NCBI GenBank assembly: GCA_018873245.2
Contig: JAEMBT020000004.1
Span: 2,094,573-2,158,572 of the forward strand
DNA length: 64,000 nucleotides
Direction of reading: 5' to 3'
Source of the DNA: Archegozetes longisetosus
Lineage: Eukaryota > Arthropoda > Arachnida > Sarcoptiformes > Trhypochthoniidae
Below are positions 9,460 through 22,159 of the stretch, in pieces. Below the pieces are notes generated by a model, which worked only from the letters and a program-made list of their open reading frames with translations, did no database searches and was not told the DNA's origin. Numbering within the stretch: position 1 is the first letter of the stretch; the number at the start of each line of letters is the position of its first letter. The translations under genes and the position numbers were made by a program.

Positions 9460-10718
9460 GGGGTACCATTTAATTACCGCGTATACTATAGCAAAAACTA
9501 ATTTTTATTTTTAAAAAAAGTTACAAAAGTTCAATAAACTATGTAATCGCCCTCTTGATCGATTATAACTCCCCATCTTTCGACCTAATTTTTAATGCCC
9601 TGCTCATAGAAGGACGGCGGTTTTTTACTGAAGAAGCCATCCAGGGCCGTTCGGATACCATAGATGTTTGCAAAAAATTGGCCAGAAAGGAAAATATGAA
9701 GTGAGGCAAATCGATGGTAATCAGAAGGCGCAATATCTGGTGAGTATGGCGGATGAGGCAGTACTTCCCAAGCCAGACCTCTGATCTTTTGTTGGGTCAT
9801 CTTCGCCGTATGTGGGCGTGCGTTGCCTTGATGAAAGATGACTCGATTTCGGTTAATCAGCGCTGGGCGCTTAGCCACAAGTGCGTCACGCGACCGGTCA
9901 CACTGCTGACAATAGATGTCCGCCGATCCAGTTTGGCCCATCTCGAGCACCTCGAAGTAGATTACTCATTGGTAATCCCACCAGACACTCAACAGAACCT
10001 TTTTGGGATGAAGGCCAGGTTTCGGCGTCGGAACCGGTGTCTGACCGGAGGATAGCCACTGGTTGTGACGCTTAGGATTCTCTAAGAGAATCCACTTTTC
10101 GTCACCGGTCACAACCTGCTTCAAAAACGGGTCTTTGGTGTCGAATGAGCAATGAATTACAGATTGTGACACGGATTGCCTTTTGTTCGAGTGTCAAATC
10201 GTGAGGCACCCAAACCCCGGCCCTATAGACCTTCCCGATAGCTTGAAGGTGCAATTGGACAGCCGACCAACTGATCCCGAGTCTGTCCGCCAAATCTTCG
10301 ATGGTTTGACGTGGGTTCTCTTCGATCGTTTGAAGCAGGATATCATTGTCTACTAAAATTCGTCGACCAGGTCTCGGTCGGTCTTCGAGACTACGATCAC
10401 CCGAACGGAACCGACTAAACCATTCCGGGGATTGTCGGACACTTATCACTTGGCCGTAGGTTCCACAGATGTTATTGGCGGCTACAGTAGCATTTGATCC
10501 GCGATCGAATTCATACATTAAACAGTGTCTGACATGACACTTATCGGGATTGTAATTGGACATTATTTGGACACAATTAAAATTTTTTTGCACTAAATTG
10601 AAGTTAAATATGTGTACTTTCAATTTATAAATGGGAAAGATTTGTAAAAAAATGTTTTCCCTCCGTGGACAATGCTACAATTACATATATAAAATGCGCG
10701 GTAATTAAATGGTACCCC
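9460..10718 (-). mobile_element. Mariner element, 1.26 kb, TA target
   Basis: The inverted ends GGGGTACCATTTAATTACCG (9460 onward) and their complement (ending 10718) are near perfect over about 22 bp. TA flanks both sides (9458-9459 and 10719-10720). The length is standard for mariner. The pre-insertion site is preserved in the duplicate segment near 31070, where the flanking sequence runs through without the element. The only ORFs are pieces of one transposase on the minus strand. Confidence 0.93.
9585..10623 (-). pseudogene. Mariner DD34D transposase, inactivated
   Basis: Read on the minus strand, it opens with a paired helix-turn-helix DNA-binding domain (PRPGRRILVD, then ETIEDLADRLGIS-type helices near 10310) and the WVPHDLT linker. 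The catalytic domain follows, with TGDEKW (first Asp), HQGNARPH where the family has HDNARPH (second Asp replaced by Gly), and YSPDIAPSDYH (third Asp). A frameshift near 10130-10160 separates the DNA-binding and catalytic parts, and a TGA at about 9964 stands where mariners normally have Gly in the motif YQGVIY. Loss of a catalytic Asp, a stop and a frameshift make it dead. SETMAR-type mariner transposases are the nearest relatives I recognise. Confidence 0.92.
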
Positions 10719-11100
10719 TAAATATAATAAAATCAGTGGAAAACACCCGAAATATGGTCTCAACTTATTTCAAACAAACCTAATTTCAAAAATATTTAAA
10801 CCAATTTGTTGAGGAGCATAAAAATTGATATCGGGTTCACTTATATTTCCTTAAATTTATATTTTATTCAACACTAATATATTGCCAACAATTACGATAT
10901 ATTTAGAATACTTTTGCTAATATTGTTATAAAAGAATTTAGAAGAGCTTATAAATGAGTCACACATTCATTGTCTTTCACTCTTTAACTGTGATCTCATC
11001 AGTTCAGATGATTCGATAAGTCGGGTAAAAATATACTTTTCCCTATTAATACCCATAAATTAATGTCATTCAAACTACTTGTGGCTCAAAATTATGAGAC

Positions 11101-12515
11101 TTAACGATCGATTTTCGTGATTGAAAATTGTTGAAACTTTTTTTAGTGATGGAAAAAATTGACCATTTCTCAAAATATCAGAGTTATGATTCCATTGAAA
11201 GGTATAGTATATTGAATGGCCTGTACTGACATATATGAATCAATTCTATTTGAGACGATTCTACTCGCGGATCGGTTGCCGTCTAAACATCTCAGAAGCT
11301 ATCTAAAGTTTTTTATGCGGAATAGAATAGTATTATAATAATTTGCATTGTGCACATGTGTGTGCAGATATCATTAAATCTTTAGAGTGTTACTCAATTA
11401 AATTATTAATATTTAACATTAACAGCACGCTTTTATCTCCTAAATGAATATGTTGAATACAACTTTCTTTAATATTATGCATCGATCTTACGATTAAACG
11501 GTTGAATAAAGTTCAAATAAGTCAAACAAAAGATTGTTCCGCAATCACTATGTTTCGTTTAAAAACACGTTTGTGTCAATAATATTTTTACAATAATAGA
11601 GACAGTTTTTATTTATAAAACGTATTTATTAACTTATTACCGTTTTGATAAAAAAATAAGTCCTAAAACTATATTGAGAGTTTCAGGCAACTTGATTAAA
11701 CGAGCTAAACTTTGCTTAGAAAATAAAGGACAACATTTTTAGCATATGTTATTAATATAAAGTATTGAATTTTTATTTCTAAACACTAATTCTGTTACAT
11801 TCAATTCGACTATTAAAAGTTTGTTTCAAATTCTCATCTAATTTTGAATCGATGAGTAATTTATTTGACATTTGATTAAAATATTGTAATATCTCTAGCT
11901 TTAACCGCATTATTGATGTTTAGAAGACAAAAAGACATTTTGATGCACAGCAGACAAAATCTTTATAAAATGTTCACTATCTATTGAACTGATTGATAGT
12001 GAAGTTTAGAAGTCGGTACGAGAGTCTCGAAATCTGTTACTTCGTAATAAAATGCTTGAAAATCGGTCGATTTTATAAAGTTCTTATTTAAAAGGTATAC
12101 CTGTATAAACAAATGTAGAAATAAAAATACAAAACTAATATATCTTTACTTTAATTTTGTATTTGGATAAATTTGCTAACATAAAAATTTCAGGAATTTC
12201 GAGTCTCCACTCGACAAATTTCTCTATCCAGAGTAAGAAACTCCCGAAAATATTCATTTCTAGCACTTAAATATCCAAAAATTCTATTTTCGAATCTCCT
12301 ATTCATTAAAAATGATCTTTTCCACTAATTAAAATTTAGGCCTTCGGGAATCTCGAGAAATGACATACTCTTAAAGATTCTCAATCTTCAGTCTCGACTC
12401 TCCAAAATACTTACCCTCTAGTGAAATAACTCTTAATTTAAACTTTAGTATTGGGTCAAATTTGTAAAGTATGTGATGTAAAGAATACATTACTGTTAAG
12501 TATACATGAAACTTT
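11101..12515. repeat. AT-rich intergenic sequence including a dispersed repeat
   Basis: No gene is visible. The stretch 11440-11960 is similar, in direct orientation, to 23705-24200: both contain AAAAGATTGTTCCGCAATCA, GAGTTTCAGGCAA and TTGATTCGATGAG-like words in the same order. Copies of such a sequence 12 kb apart suggest a dispersed transposon fragment. From 12190 to 12420 there are several TCGAGTCTC-like words without clear periodicity. Confidence 0.6.
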
Positions 12516-12753
12516 ACTTCAAATCATTTTGAACTAAAAAAGATAATCTGAAGTTTCATATCTAAAAGTAAGTCTTCTATATGTCAATGGTTCTAATTTT
12601 TCGTATCTATCATATCTCTTAAAATATTTCTTTAGAAATCCATTGATTTTAAAAGATATGATAGATACGAAAAATTAGAACTACTGGTATATAGAAACTT
12701 ACTTTTAGATATGAAACTTCAGATTATCTCTTTTTGTTCAAAATGATTTGAAG
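12516..12753. repeat. Long foldback (inverted repeat, arms about 105 bp)
   Basis: The left arm (12516-12624) and right arm (12646-12753) are near-complementary throughout, for example AGATAATCTGAAGTTTCAT against its complement, separated by a loop of about 20 bp. It has no ORF. This is the structure of a foldback MITE. The target duplication is unclear because the arms run into AT-rich flanks. Confidence 0.8.
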
Positions 12754-13465
12754 TTTTTTCTTATTAGCAATATTATTGCCATCCATTGAGTAGTTTGGAT
12801 GAATTAGAGTACATATTTGATAGGACAAAATACATAGGAATCAATAGTAATAAGCCATAGGAAATCACTTTTTGAGTGGTCATAACTTGTGACTGTCTAG
12901 CGGTCAGCCTTTCTTATATACCTTTTCGAACATCATATGACATGTTATTTATGCCATAAAGATATTTTTGAAATCGGTTATTACAATAGTCCCGAACTTC
13001 CCTCGTTAGATATAAATTATTCCTGACTGAACCACATACTGATAAATGATTCTATATGAAGGTAACACGAAGTGGCAGTTAGCTATTCCAATACAATAAA
13101 AAAATACATATACACTTAAAAATCGTATATAGAATAAGCAATTCTCTCATTTTATTCATGTTAAAGGCTCCCAATTCATAGACTTACACATGAACAGAAC
13201 TGTTACATTGAAGTTCGAATGCCTCTGGTTTAAGTGGTTTTCTCATTTCATATTCGATTTATTCCACTTCCACTTTAATCCGAACGATTAATTTTAAAAA
13301 TTTATTTTGTGAGTATCGCATCTCAATACGATTTAAGAACAAAATTATTTTCAAACTAACGTTATATTGCAAGAAACATTCTTTAGATATGGTCTATATC
13401 TCATATAAATGCAAATTCGATACTTTGCAAGTTTTATCCTTAGCTTAAAAAGTATTTCAATGTTG
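12754..13465. other. Intergenic, nothing recognised
   Basis: AT-rich sequence without an ORF above background, RNA gene or clear repeat boundary. Confidence 0.5.
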
Positions 13466-14040
13466 AAAAGTAAAGGTCAAAGTAAAAACATTAAACATAA
13501 TAATTTTTAGTCCACATAAAGGATTCTAAAAATGATGTATAATTTAAAGAACCTTTATTACTTCTTATTTATATGATTAAAACGTTGAAAGTACCAAACT
13601 TGCACTTATGTATAGTTGTTAAAGTAACACGTTCATTCATTCAAAGGTGTAAGTTTTAAAGTTGTGACCAAGAGTTTAATTAAATGAAAGATTTGTTACT
13701 TTGCTAAGTTTTAAAGTCTAAATTTATAAAGTAAATGAAACGCAGTGAAAAGTAAAGGTCAAAGTAAATCAATTCAAATCAATACATAATTTTTAGTCCA
13801 CATAAAGGATTCTATTATACAAAAATTAATTTATAATTTAAAGACCTATTATTACTTTTCATTTATATGATTAAAACGTTGAAAGTACCAAACTTGCACT
13901 TATGTATAGTTGTTAAAGTTAACACGTTCATTCATTCAAAGGTGTAAGTTTTAAAGTGGTGACCAAGAGTTTAATTAAATGAATAGATTTGTTTCCTCTA
14001 CTAACTCTCTTTTTAAAGTCTAAATTTATCCGACAAAGTA
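13466..14040 (+). repeat. Two-copy tandem duplication of about 280 bp
   Basis: The unit starting GTGAAAAGTAAAGGTCAAAG (first copy about 13466, second about 13747) carries the same landmarks twice: TTTTTAGTCCACATAAAGG, GTACCAAACTTGCACTTATG and GACCAAGAGTTTAATTAAAT. Small indels separate the copies, notably an extra block of about 10 bp near 13820 in the second copy. It has no coding potential. Confidence 0.85.
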
Positions 14041-16033
14041 AATGGGAACGTCCTGTGGCGAAGCCGAGCCGGCCTGACCCCATCAATTCAATCTGGAAAA
14101 TTATTTATTCAAAAAAAAACGAAAATACAAAAATGCATATTCATACAAATCGAAGTTAGATCTAATGTTGTTCTGTCTAAGTATTACTATTTCAGATTTG
14201 TATTGATATTAGCATTAAAATTCTCTTTTTTTATAAAGCTTTAAATTGTTGTCCACTCACTCAAAAATCTCTGCTTTTCCCACTGTTGAAACGGATTTAA
14301 AAACTCAGTTCTTTTAAAATCTTGATCTATCGGTGATGTGTCGTAAATAACGGCGAGCCATACTTAAGAATTTGAATGTTAAAATTGAAGCATTCTTCAA
14401 ATGACTTTTGGTGTATAAGTCATTTTATGAATGGTCAACCGGTTCAATTCTATCTGAAATATTTATAAATGACCCTGAAATGAGCCCAATAATACATTAC
14501 ATATTAGAAGCAACATTCCAGATAAAAAGCTGTTAAAATAACAGCTTAATTTCATTGCATAATAACTTGATTTTGCAGACGCACACATTCAAGTAGTAGT
14601 CAAGAATGATTCAAACAATCAATTATTTAGACATACCAGGAGAGCGATAAGATATGATGATTGAGCTATGAATTTCTATATGAAAACATGCAAATTAACT
14701 AATAATAGGCCGTTGACTGATCAACAACCATAAAAATGACCTTTAAATACATAAATGTATACAATTTTGACATAAATTCAGACCTTTTTGGTAACAGAAA
14801 TAACTGATGATCTCTCCAAGTGTCTCATATGTCCATATCTTTCATTGGATTGAACAAATGTCGTATGACTTGTGCCGGACACGGAGGTATTAATTCAATG
14901 CGAGCCCATTCTGTTTTGGGATCAGTTGCCACAAGTTATCAATTGTTCTTCATTCATGGTTAATGAGTTATACGTTCTTCTCAACCCTTTTTTGACCCTT
15001 TCATTGTTAGAAGTACTCTGCAAAATAGCTTTTATTGAAGATTGCAAACTAATGATTGGTAAATACGGTGTGAAACTGTAAATTAAGGTAGTTTTGATGT
15101 GCCGAACATTCAATACTTATTTAATCTAACTTTAACATGACTCTCATTGAAGTCGTAGTTGAGATAAGTGAGTTGGGTTTTACATTTTAGTATATGCAAA
15201 AAATAATCTACTATTTGACAAAATCTAAATGGACTACTGCTCCTCCTAAATAGTAACAATATTGCAAATAATGCGCGAAATACAAGGGTTTGAACTCCTA
15301 AGGCCCAAAATTTCTATCTATTAAATTCTAGAGAACAGATATGAACTTTTGAATAATTGATAGATATTTTGTTTTGAACTTAGCGAGTATTGTCATACAG
15401 ATATATTGATTTCTTATCAAAAAGAGCTAATGATTGTTAGCTTAATGATAAGTCTGTTTTAATGATATTCTAGAAAGATCTGTTCATAAAATTGTCACAA
15501 GTTTTGTCCTGTTTTCAGAGATATCTGTAATGCAATTATTGTCGTGCAAAACATCGGTTTATTTCACAATAAACTTGCCGTTAAAAACTTTGATAACAAA
15601 CATTTTTTGCTATAAAATCCTTACATTGTTCTCATATTTGATAGGAATAAATCTTAAGAACAAACGTGTTAGACATAACTTTAATGAATGAAATTTGAAT
15701 TAAAAGTATGAACAAATTTTTTAAAAAATGCCATTGTTACAAAGATGCTAATCAAGATTCGACATAACTATTGACTAAGAATCAATTTAAATGATTGGCA
15801 AGTTTTCATTTGCTAACACCTTTACTTAAAAATAATTTATTCATCAGTTTAAAAAATTAGTAAAAATAAGTAAAAGTTATTATTATAGATAAATAAAAGT
15901 TGTCTTTTTGTACAAAAACTGAACAACAGATTGAATAACTATTTTTCTTTTGACACAAAGTTTAAAACAAGTTCTGATAAAAAATTGATTTAAATACAAT
16001 AATAACAATAATTTTATGTAAAATAAGTCTCCG
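14041..16033. other. Intergenic, nothing recognised
   Basis: The stretch begins with a GC-richer patch (about 14050-14085, GGCGAAGCCGAGCC) that resembles ends of non-autonomous DNA transposons but has no partner I can find. The rest is AT-rich with only short background ORFs. It lies downstream of TMEM163 and would include its 3' UTR. Confidence 0.45.
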
Positions 16034-17097
16034 CTAAGGAATTACTACGTATTCGACTTTATTTTTAGTATTATTACTATTATTATTATTATTAAGCCTT
16101 TTGACTGCTTTTCTAACATTTAAAATTCCGTAAATGATCATAAATGCTGAAAATAGTAGACTAATGATGGGGTCGAGTCTCCATAAATATTCCTCGTATT
16201 CAATAATAATAGTTGTGATAACTATTACTAATGCAAATACTGATGAAATTAATGAGTTGATAGCTATTGAAAAAGTCACATATTTTTAAAGTGCTAAATG
16301 TGTTAAATGTTAAAGATTTTTATGCTCCAAACTAATTATTAAAACGTGACTTACATTCTAAAAACATGGAGTTTGAATGCATGTAACGATATAAAACATA
16401 TTTTCCTATCGCTAATAAACCGCATAACACAAACGATGCCGACGCCAAGTGTAGGATAACATCAATCTGTAAGAAATTAAAAATCTGTAGCCTTTCTTAG
16501 GGACAAAAGTTTTTTTCTTTAGGTAAATACAAAATCCAAAATAATTTAACATTTCAGTGAAAAACTACTTAAGAATTGAAAAAATATCTAATTACGAACT
16601 AAACATGTATTGAAGACAGCAAATAGAAAGACTAAAACGTTTGCCTCAGGCAATAACTTATGCTTATTTAAAAATGAACAAGTGAGAATACTTTCGGACT
16701 CATCATTCGAACACCTTTAATATTGAAAATATAATTATCGAACACTTACTGAAGATGAAGAAAAAGTAGCGAACATTAGATCGATGATAGACTTAGTCAT
16801 GACTATAAAACCCGAAACAATAAACATGATTCCGAGCCCTAAACAGGCGATCAGTTCTTTGCGGCTAAAACTACTCGGTTCAGTCAATAAAATATTTTCA
16901 TTATGACGATCAGAGTCTCCGTAAAACCTCCACAGAAGAATACAAGATGAGAAGACATCTAGAGTGCAATCAACAGCAAACGCACAATTAGAAGATGAAG
17001 AGCCGGTCAAAAGTGAAACTATGGCTAAAATTAAATTAATAGCTATTGAAGCTATTGATATGTGTAGCGGGAAATTACACTCCATTTTAATAATCAT
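16034..17097 (-). CDS. TMEM163: Transmembrane protein 163 (zinc-transporter-like), three exons
   Basis: Exons: 16750-17097, 16355-16466 and 16034-16263. All junctions are GT-AG with matching phases (0, then 1). The protein of about 230 residues has six hydrophobic segments in cation-diffusion-facilitator style. Segment 1 is ISIASIAINLILAIVSLL. It is followed by CAFAVDCTLDVFSSCILLWR, which matches the TMEM163 signature (FAFD, LDxLSS, LWR), then KELIACLGLGIMFIVSG and ESINSLISSVFAL, and a last pair around LDPIISLLFSAFMI. Family members bind or export zinc at plasma membrane and vesicles. The C-terminus carries a poly-Asn run from a TTA/ATT microsatellite (16071-16095). The start used is the first ATG of the open exon (17097); vertebrate proteins have a longer N-terminus, so an upstream exon may be missing. 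Confidence 0.88.
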
Positions 17098-17103
17098 TTT
17101 CAA

Positions 17104-19482
17104 TAATGAAAAATCTGTCTTCAGTTTGAAAGTCTTTACTCTGAAACTTTTTAGCTAATCATAAGTCAATCACAGTGTAATGTTCGGTTCTCGAGTCGAT
17201 CACTTTTGATAAATCTATGACTCGGAAGCGATGTGTTTCTGGGCTATATATGACTCGATCGGAAATTTTCTGGATTTTTGGGTGAAAACTGATATATAAA
17301 CACTTTATTATTGTGTTTGCGCTAAGTTTCAGATTAACTGATAAGAGACTTTATTCTTATTTGTTAGGCTTTAGTTTTCGTAAGTAATGGTCAACTTTCG
17401 CGATCAACTTTTAAGTGTTGCAAAGCTATCTTTTTTGCTAACTTCTACTTAAAACTGACCCTAACTTGTTATCATTACATAAGTTTTGTTTCTATTGACG
17501 TCAGTTTTATTTTGTTTGCTGTAAATAACTTATTTTTATTGCTCTTTACGTGCGAATCTTACAGTAGGCTATAAGATAAACTGTGAAGTCAGATATACAT
17601 CTCAATCATTATTAAGTAGCTTTGCATCTGCTTTAAGTTCAAAGTCTATTTGTTCGTCATTTTAAAATTATTAATAAGATCTAAGTTAAGTATTAACGTT
17701 TCAGTAAAAATAAAACCAAAAGTTGTTCAAATCATTACTAAATCTTTTATTCAGTATTAAATATTTGCAAAAATGTGATTTTTCATATTTTCTAATATAA
17801 GCTAAACCCGTCCTAATTTTATAACTTTTCTATCTTTTCTATCTCTAAGCTGATACTTTTAAAAAATAAATCCAATCTGAGCATAAAGAGTAAGAAATTG
17901 AACTGTATATGGTTCCGGAATTTGTTCGCAAAACCTATAGAAACAAAAGTTACGCATTCCAAAGAAAAAAAAGTCAATTGATAGTAAAGTTAGTGTACGT
18001 GACAAAATGGCAATGATTCGTGATTTCCCACATGTGCTGCTATTCGATAACTATATCGATATCTATTAGATATCAATTAATACTTGATTATCTGCTAAAA
18101 TAAATAATATGTTGTTTTTCTAGAATAAGGCCTGTAATAAACACCAAAATTTCCATACATTCGAGACATAATAACAAACAATAGTGAGCTATATATCTAT
18201 CATGTTTTTTCTTCTGTAACCTTCCTGTCATTGGTTTAACGCTAACTCAGTATTAGTTCACCTTTTCTAAAGACAAAATCTTATCAGTGATATGAGAAGT
18301 TTGTTATTATTATTGAGTTACTTAAAAGATAAGTAATGAAACTCTGAACAAATTTAGGATAAATTGTGATTATATAGAAAATGATTGCTATCTTTATCAG
18401 TAAGAAGCAAATACTGAGAGCATAGCAACTAATGTACTGTTAGAATAAATTTCAGTATTGTTTCATTAGTTTGCTTTCAGTTAGAGAAAATATTTTTGTT
18501 CAAAGTTAGAAATCATTTTTCTTTTGAATTGTGCTTGAGAGAGTGACTGATTAGTTACTTGTGTTTACCAGGGCACCTTTTTTCCCGGAAGAACTTCATT
18601 TATTCTTCTATTTCATGTTTAGTTAGAAGTTTTAAGTTAGTAACAAATTCTATTACTAGGCTTTCGTCTATTAGTAATTACTTGAACGTCTGTTTAGAAT
18701 TATTCGTCAATTAACGAGAAGTTGAACTAATTTTAATAATAGATCCTCATTTTAAAATTTGATTCAAGATCTCTTTATGCTCTATGCTTTAGTAATATTG
18801 AGTAAAAGATACGATTAATGGAGTTGATGAGCCACAGTTTCATTCTGAATTTATTATCAATAAGATTAGTTCGTAAGGGGTTACAACAATAAAAGCAAAG
18901 CATAGTAATGGCCAGATCAGATCTTTTTAGACTATTTAGTTTCCAGAAATGATTTTGTTTACGCTATCTTTAAAATTTTATAAGTGGTCTAATGAACAAA
19001 AGTCGATACCTGTGTCCAACGTTTGCCTATCAATGTAAGCAGTCATATCGAGTTGTTTGAAAATTTTTTTATTTCACTTAAGTTTTAAACCCAGTCTCTC
19101 CATCAAAGTAAAAACTGCAAACTATTCTAAGGTTAGGTGAAAAAGTAAAATTGTATATTTTTATTGAAATCGTAAACATAACAAGTAAAACAATTACTTG
19201 AAAGTATTTGATAAAAATTTAAAACTCAGCATTTCTAATAATGCAAACAAGGTTTCAATTTTTATATTGAAATTGCGATCAGTTAAAAGGGTAGGAATAT
19301 TGATTCTATTGAAAGACAAAACAATAAGTGAAGTAATTAATCAGTTTGAGTCATGTACGATTTTAGGAGCTTCAAAAGCAATTTAAGGATAGTATTAAAG
19401 GATAGTTCTAACAGCACAACAATTATGCAAATAGTTATAGGAAACATGTATGAGACAAACATTGCTTTCAATTATCTCATTG
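17104..19482. other. Intergenic, nothing recognised
   Basis: Upstream of TMEM163. AT-rich, no ORF longer than background and no clear repeat. It may hold the TMEM163 promoter and any 5' exon; a GC-richer segment of about 100 bp around 17190-17290 is the likeliest place, but no motif stands out. Confidence 0.4.
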
Positions 19483-20600
19483 TTAATGCGCCGAACATGT
19501 AGTGCCGAACTTGTAGACATTAGTGTCAACTTTAGCATTGATTTAAAGTGCAAATCCTTTAGGTTTAAGTGATTTGCTGACAAAGTGCTCGTATTTTACA
19601 TTTTCAACCATAGAGTCTAAAGTGAGTATAAATTTGTCAAAGTGAATAAGAAACAGCTTGTAAACATTTGGTTTGTTAGTGATCGTTGCTTTAAGTCTCT
19701 GTAGCTGCAATGATAAAGTAGGATTTGACTCCAACTTCAGTTCACAAATATGAAAGTGAAAACCTTTCTTAAATCTGTTGAAAATTCCATACTTATCAGC
19801 ACTTTTATAGTAATGTCCGACTAGGTTATCGACAGTAACAACTTCTCCTTTAAAGACCTTTTGAAGAGCACTGGCCTTCGATTGATCGCTGAAATATACC
19901 CTCGAACAGGTTATCAATAGAAATCCCAATTAGCTGGTTTAACCCTTTTTGACTAATCATACACTAATTTTTCTAAGTGATCAATTTAGTTACGGAGGTC
20001 TTCGAACATAAGTTAGATGTTTATTCTGGGCTATCCACCATTATTTTGTATGTTGGGATCATATTAAATTGTTTAGTGAGACTTTCTAATGCAAATTATG
20101 ATAAATATCTACTAAATATTAATTATATAATGACCTGTTCGTAACATTCATAAGAGGTAAGAAACTACCAGTTGAAGGTTGAGTTAAGTTACATGATGAT
20201 TTGAGTCTGCGCGCATTATAATTTTTTATGAACTAACTTTTAACCATAAAACCAAATTAAACCAGTTTTTGGCAACATTTTTTAAACTAATTAAACACCA
20301 GTTTTAGACAAAAAATGAAATCAGCTTAATGGGATCTCTAGTTATCAAGAATTACTCTGTTCTTGAAGTGTTGAACTGTCTGATTTGTCATAATTAACAA
20401 AGTGAGACGTATCTAGAAATTGATAAGTTCTTATAAGAATATGTTCCACTTCAGTTTAATGTATAAGTTAGTTCATTAATTCATTTTATTGACTGACTGT
20501 GGCCCGACTAACTGGTCCCATAGATTGGCTGTAAATACACTCAATAACACATTACAGACTAAAAGCCAGATTCCAGCGATTTTGTCCGTACTCTTTGACC
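19483..20600 (-). pseudogene. Ionotropic-receptor-like gene fragment
   Basis: Pieces on the minus strand align in order with the plus-strand receptor at 26054-27870. Near 20575-20490 the third membrane segment AGIWLLVCNVLLSVFTANLW is followed by DQLVG; the plus copy has AGIWLLVCNVLLASFGGHLW. At 19929-19543 is the second ligand-binding lobe (ALQKVFKGEVVTVDNLVGHY, then GFHFHI, then KYEHFVSKSLKPKGFAL). After an in-frame TAA it ends AKVDTNVYKFG. Frames shift between the pieces and the segment linking them is missing, so it is a dead paralogue. Ionotropic receptors are ligand-gated cation channels of chemosensory neurons in arthropods. Confidence 0.75.
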
Positions 20601-22159
20601 TGTAGATAAAACCTAACACTAGGAAAAAATAAATTTTCAGTTATTACACATATTACTAAGGTAATTAATTTATAAATTTTCCATTCATAACAGATGAAAA
20701 TTACAAAAATACGAATTGAATGATTAATTTTGAACTTTTTAAGAGTTTTTACGCTAAAAAATAGCATTTATTGAACGCATGCACGAAATACTGAGAAAGA
20801 TTTTGAAACATTTAGAAATTTGACGAACTCTTTGATAGCATGAATGGTCCGCACCGTTCGTAGTAAAATAGAGAAACATTCCTCTTATTATCAAATGTTC
20901 ACCATAAGTATGGATTGGTGGCCAAACATTGGGTTCAATACCGAGTAATAGAACACTGCAATTACTGCTCTAACAAACTATCTGATTATCGGATGTTAGT
21001 TTCGCGCAATTATTTGAATTTTGCATTTGTTTACAGACAGCATTTTAAAAAACTGGAATTAAGACAATATCGGTCAATATATTAATGAATAGACTTGAAA
21101 GAGAATACTGGAAAGTATTGATTTATATTTTGTATGCTTTGATGTTTGTCACAGAAATATCCATTAAGTTTCGAAATTCAAATGATATTAATAAGTGCCA
21201 TCCTATTTTATCATTACATTTTTTTCAAATCGAAACCTATATTCCTTCATCTGTAGTCTCGAATTCAAAATAACAAACGAATCAAAGTTAAGAACTTGAG
21301 AATTGATTTTTAGCCTTTTAGGATAGTAATCGGAGTATTGCGCTCGGAAGAAAAATGTGTACAAAATTCGTTTTTTGTAACTTTCTTATTAGTGAATAAA
21401 AACAAAACGTATTTTAAGTAGAATTAATGTAATAATAGATAGTTTTAGTTAAGTTAATTACTGATAGTGGCCCGTTGTCCATAGCAATGAGTGTTAGAGT
21501 TCCAGCACTTAACAACAGGCTTTGGAAATAACTTTCTGGTAATTTTTTCATTTCTCTTTTCATTTTTCATCAATTGTTCAACAAATTCGGCTCTTAGAGA
21601 TGGATATGCTAAGTATGAATGACTATCTTAACCATTTAAACTATCGATTGTGAAATAACTGCCGCCTTCTTCAATAATGTGTTAGTGATTGTAATAGTAG
21701 ATAGAACTAGATCGTCAACTTATTTAAACACTTTGCTTTAGCCTTACATTTTGATTACATGTTTGAGCACATTTTCTCTTCAACTTTTTTTATTTCATAT
21801 TTAGTTCAAATAGCTTTTAGTAGTTTAGTTGCAACATTTAGCTCTTTTCTCAATTTTACATAATTTTTACAATTTGTGCTCTCGGTCACTGCTAAGTTTT
21901 CTTTGGAGTTGTTTATTTTCTACTTGAATATGTGATATACAGTTATTGCACTTTCTGTCTTTAAAAATGAACTCTATCTCTGTTCCTTTATCTATATTTT
22001 GCTTATAGAATTTCGCAATTGCAATTTACAGTGACTTTCAATTAATGTTTGTATATTTACTAAATATATTAATTTATGGAAACTATATTCAGTTCCAAAA
22101 ACTACAATGACTACACAATTAGTTTATATACTCAGATATTTTAGAAATATATATATGAA
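20601..22159. other. Intergenic, nothing secure
   Basis: AT-rich. It may hold further decayed parts of the minus-strand receptor (ligand-binding lobe 1 would lie here), but I could not align any stretch convincingly. Short ORFs at 20552-20767 and 21085-21273 look like chance or the receptor pseudogene in the wrong frame. Confidence 0.4.

Larger units (their letters stand above)
8905..11100 (+). repeat. Segmental duplication, copy A (partner at 30465-31180 and 34310-34540)
   Basis: About 900 bp on either side of the mariner matches sequence at 30465-31180 in the same orientation, for example CACTATTGTTTGA, ACTAACAAGGAG and AAAAATTGATATCG in the same order. From about 10856 the similarity jumps to 34310-34540, with shared words such as TTTTGCTA and ACCCATAAATT. 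In copy B these two parts are separated by the aldehyde dehydrogenase gene. Divergence is roughly 20-25 percent by eye. No gene is seen in copy A other than the inserted transposon. Confidence 0.75.

Noticed and set aside
9753..10075. Plus-strand ORFs over the first mariner
   Set aside because: Antisense of the recognised transposase; the motifs are on the minus strand.
21460..21540. Possible third receptor fragment on the minus strand (LLLSAGTLTLIAMDNGP)
   Set aside because: Only weak resemblance to membrane segment three, no neighbouring pieces in order.
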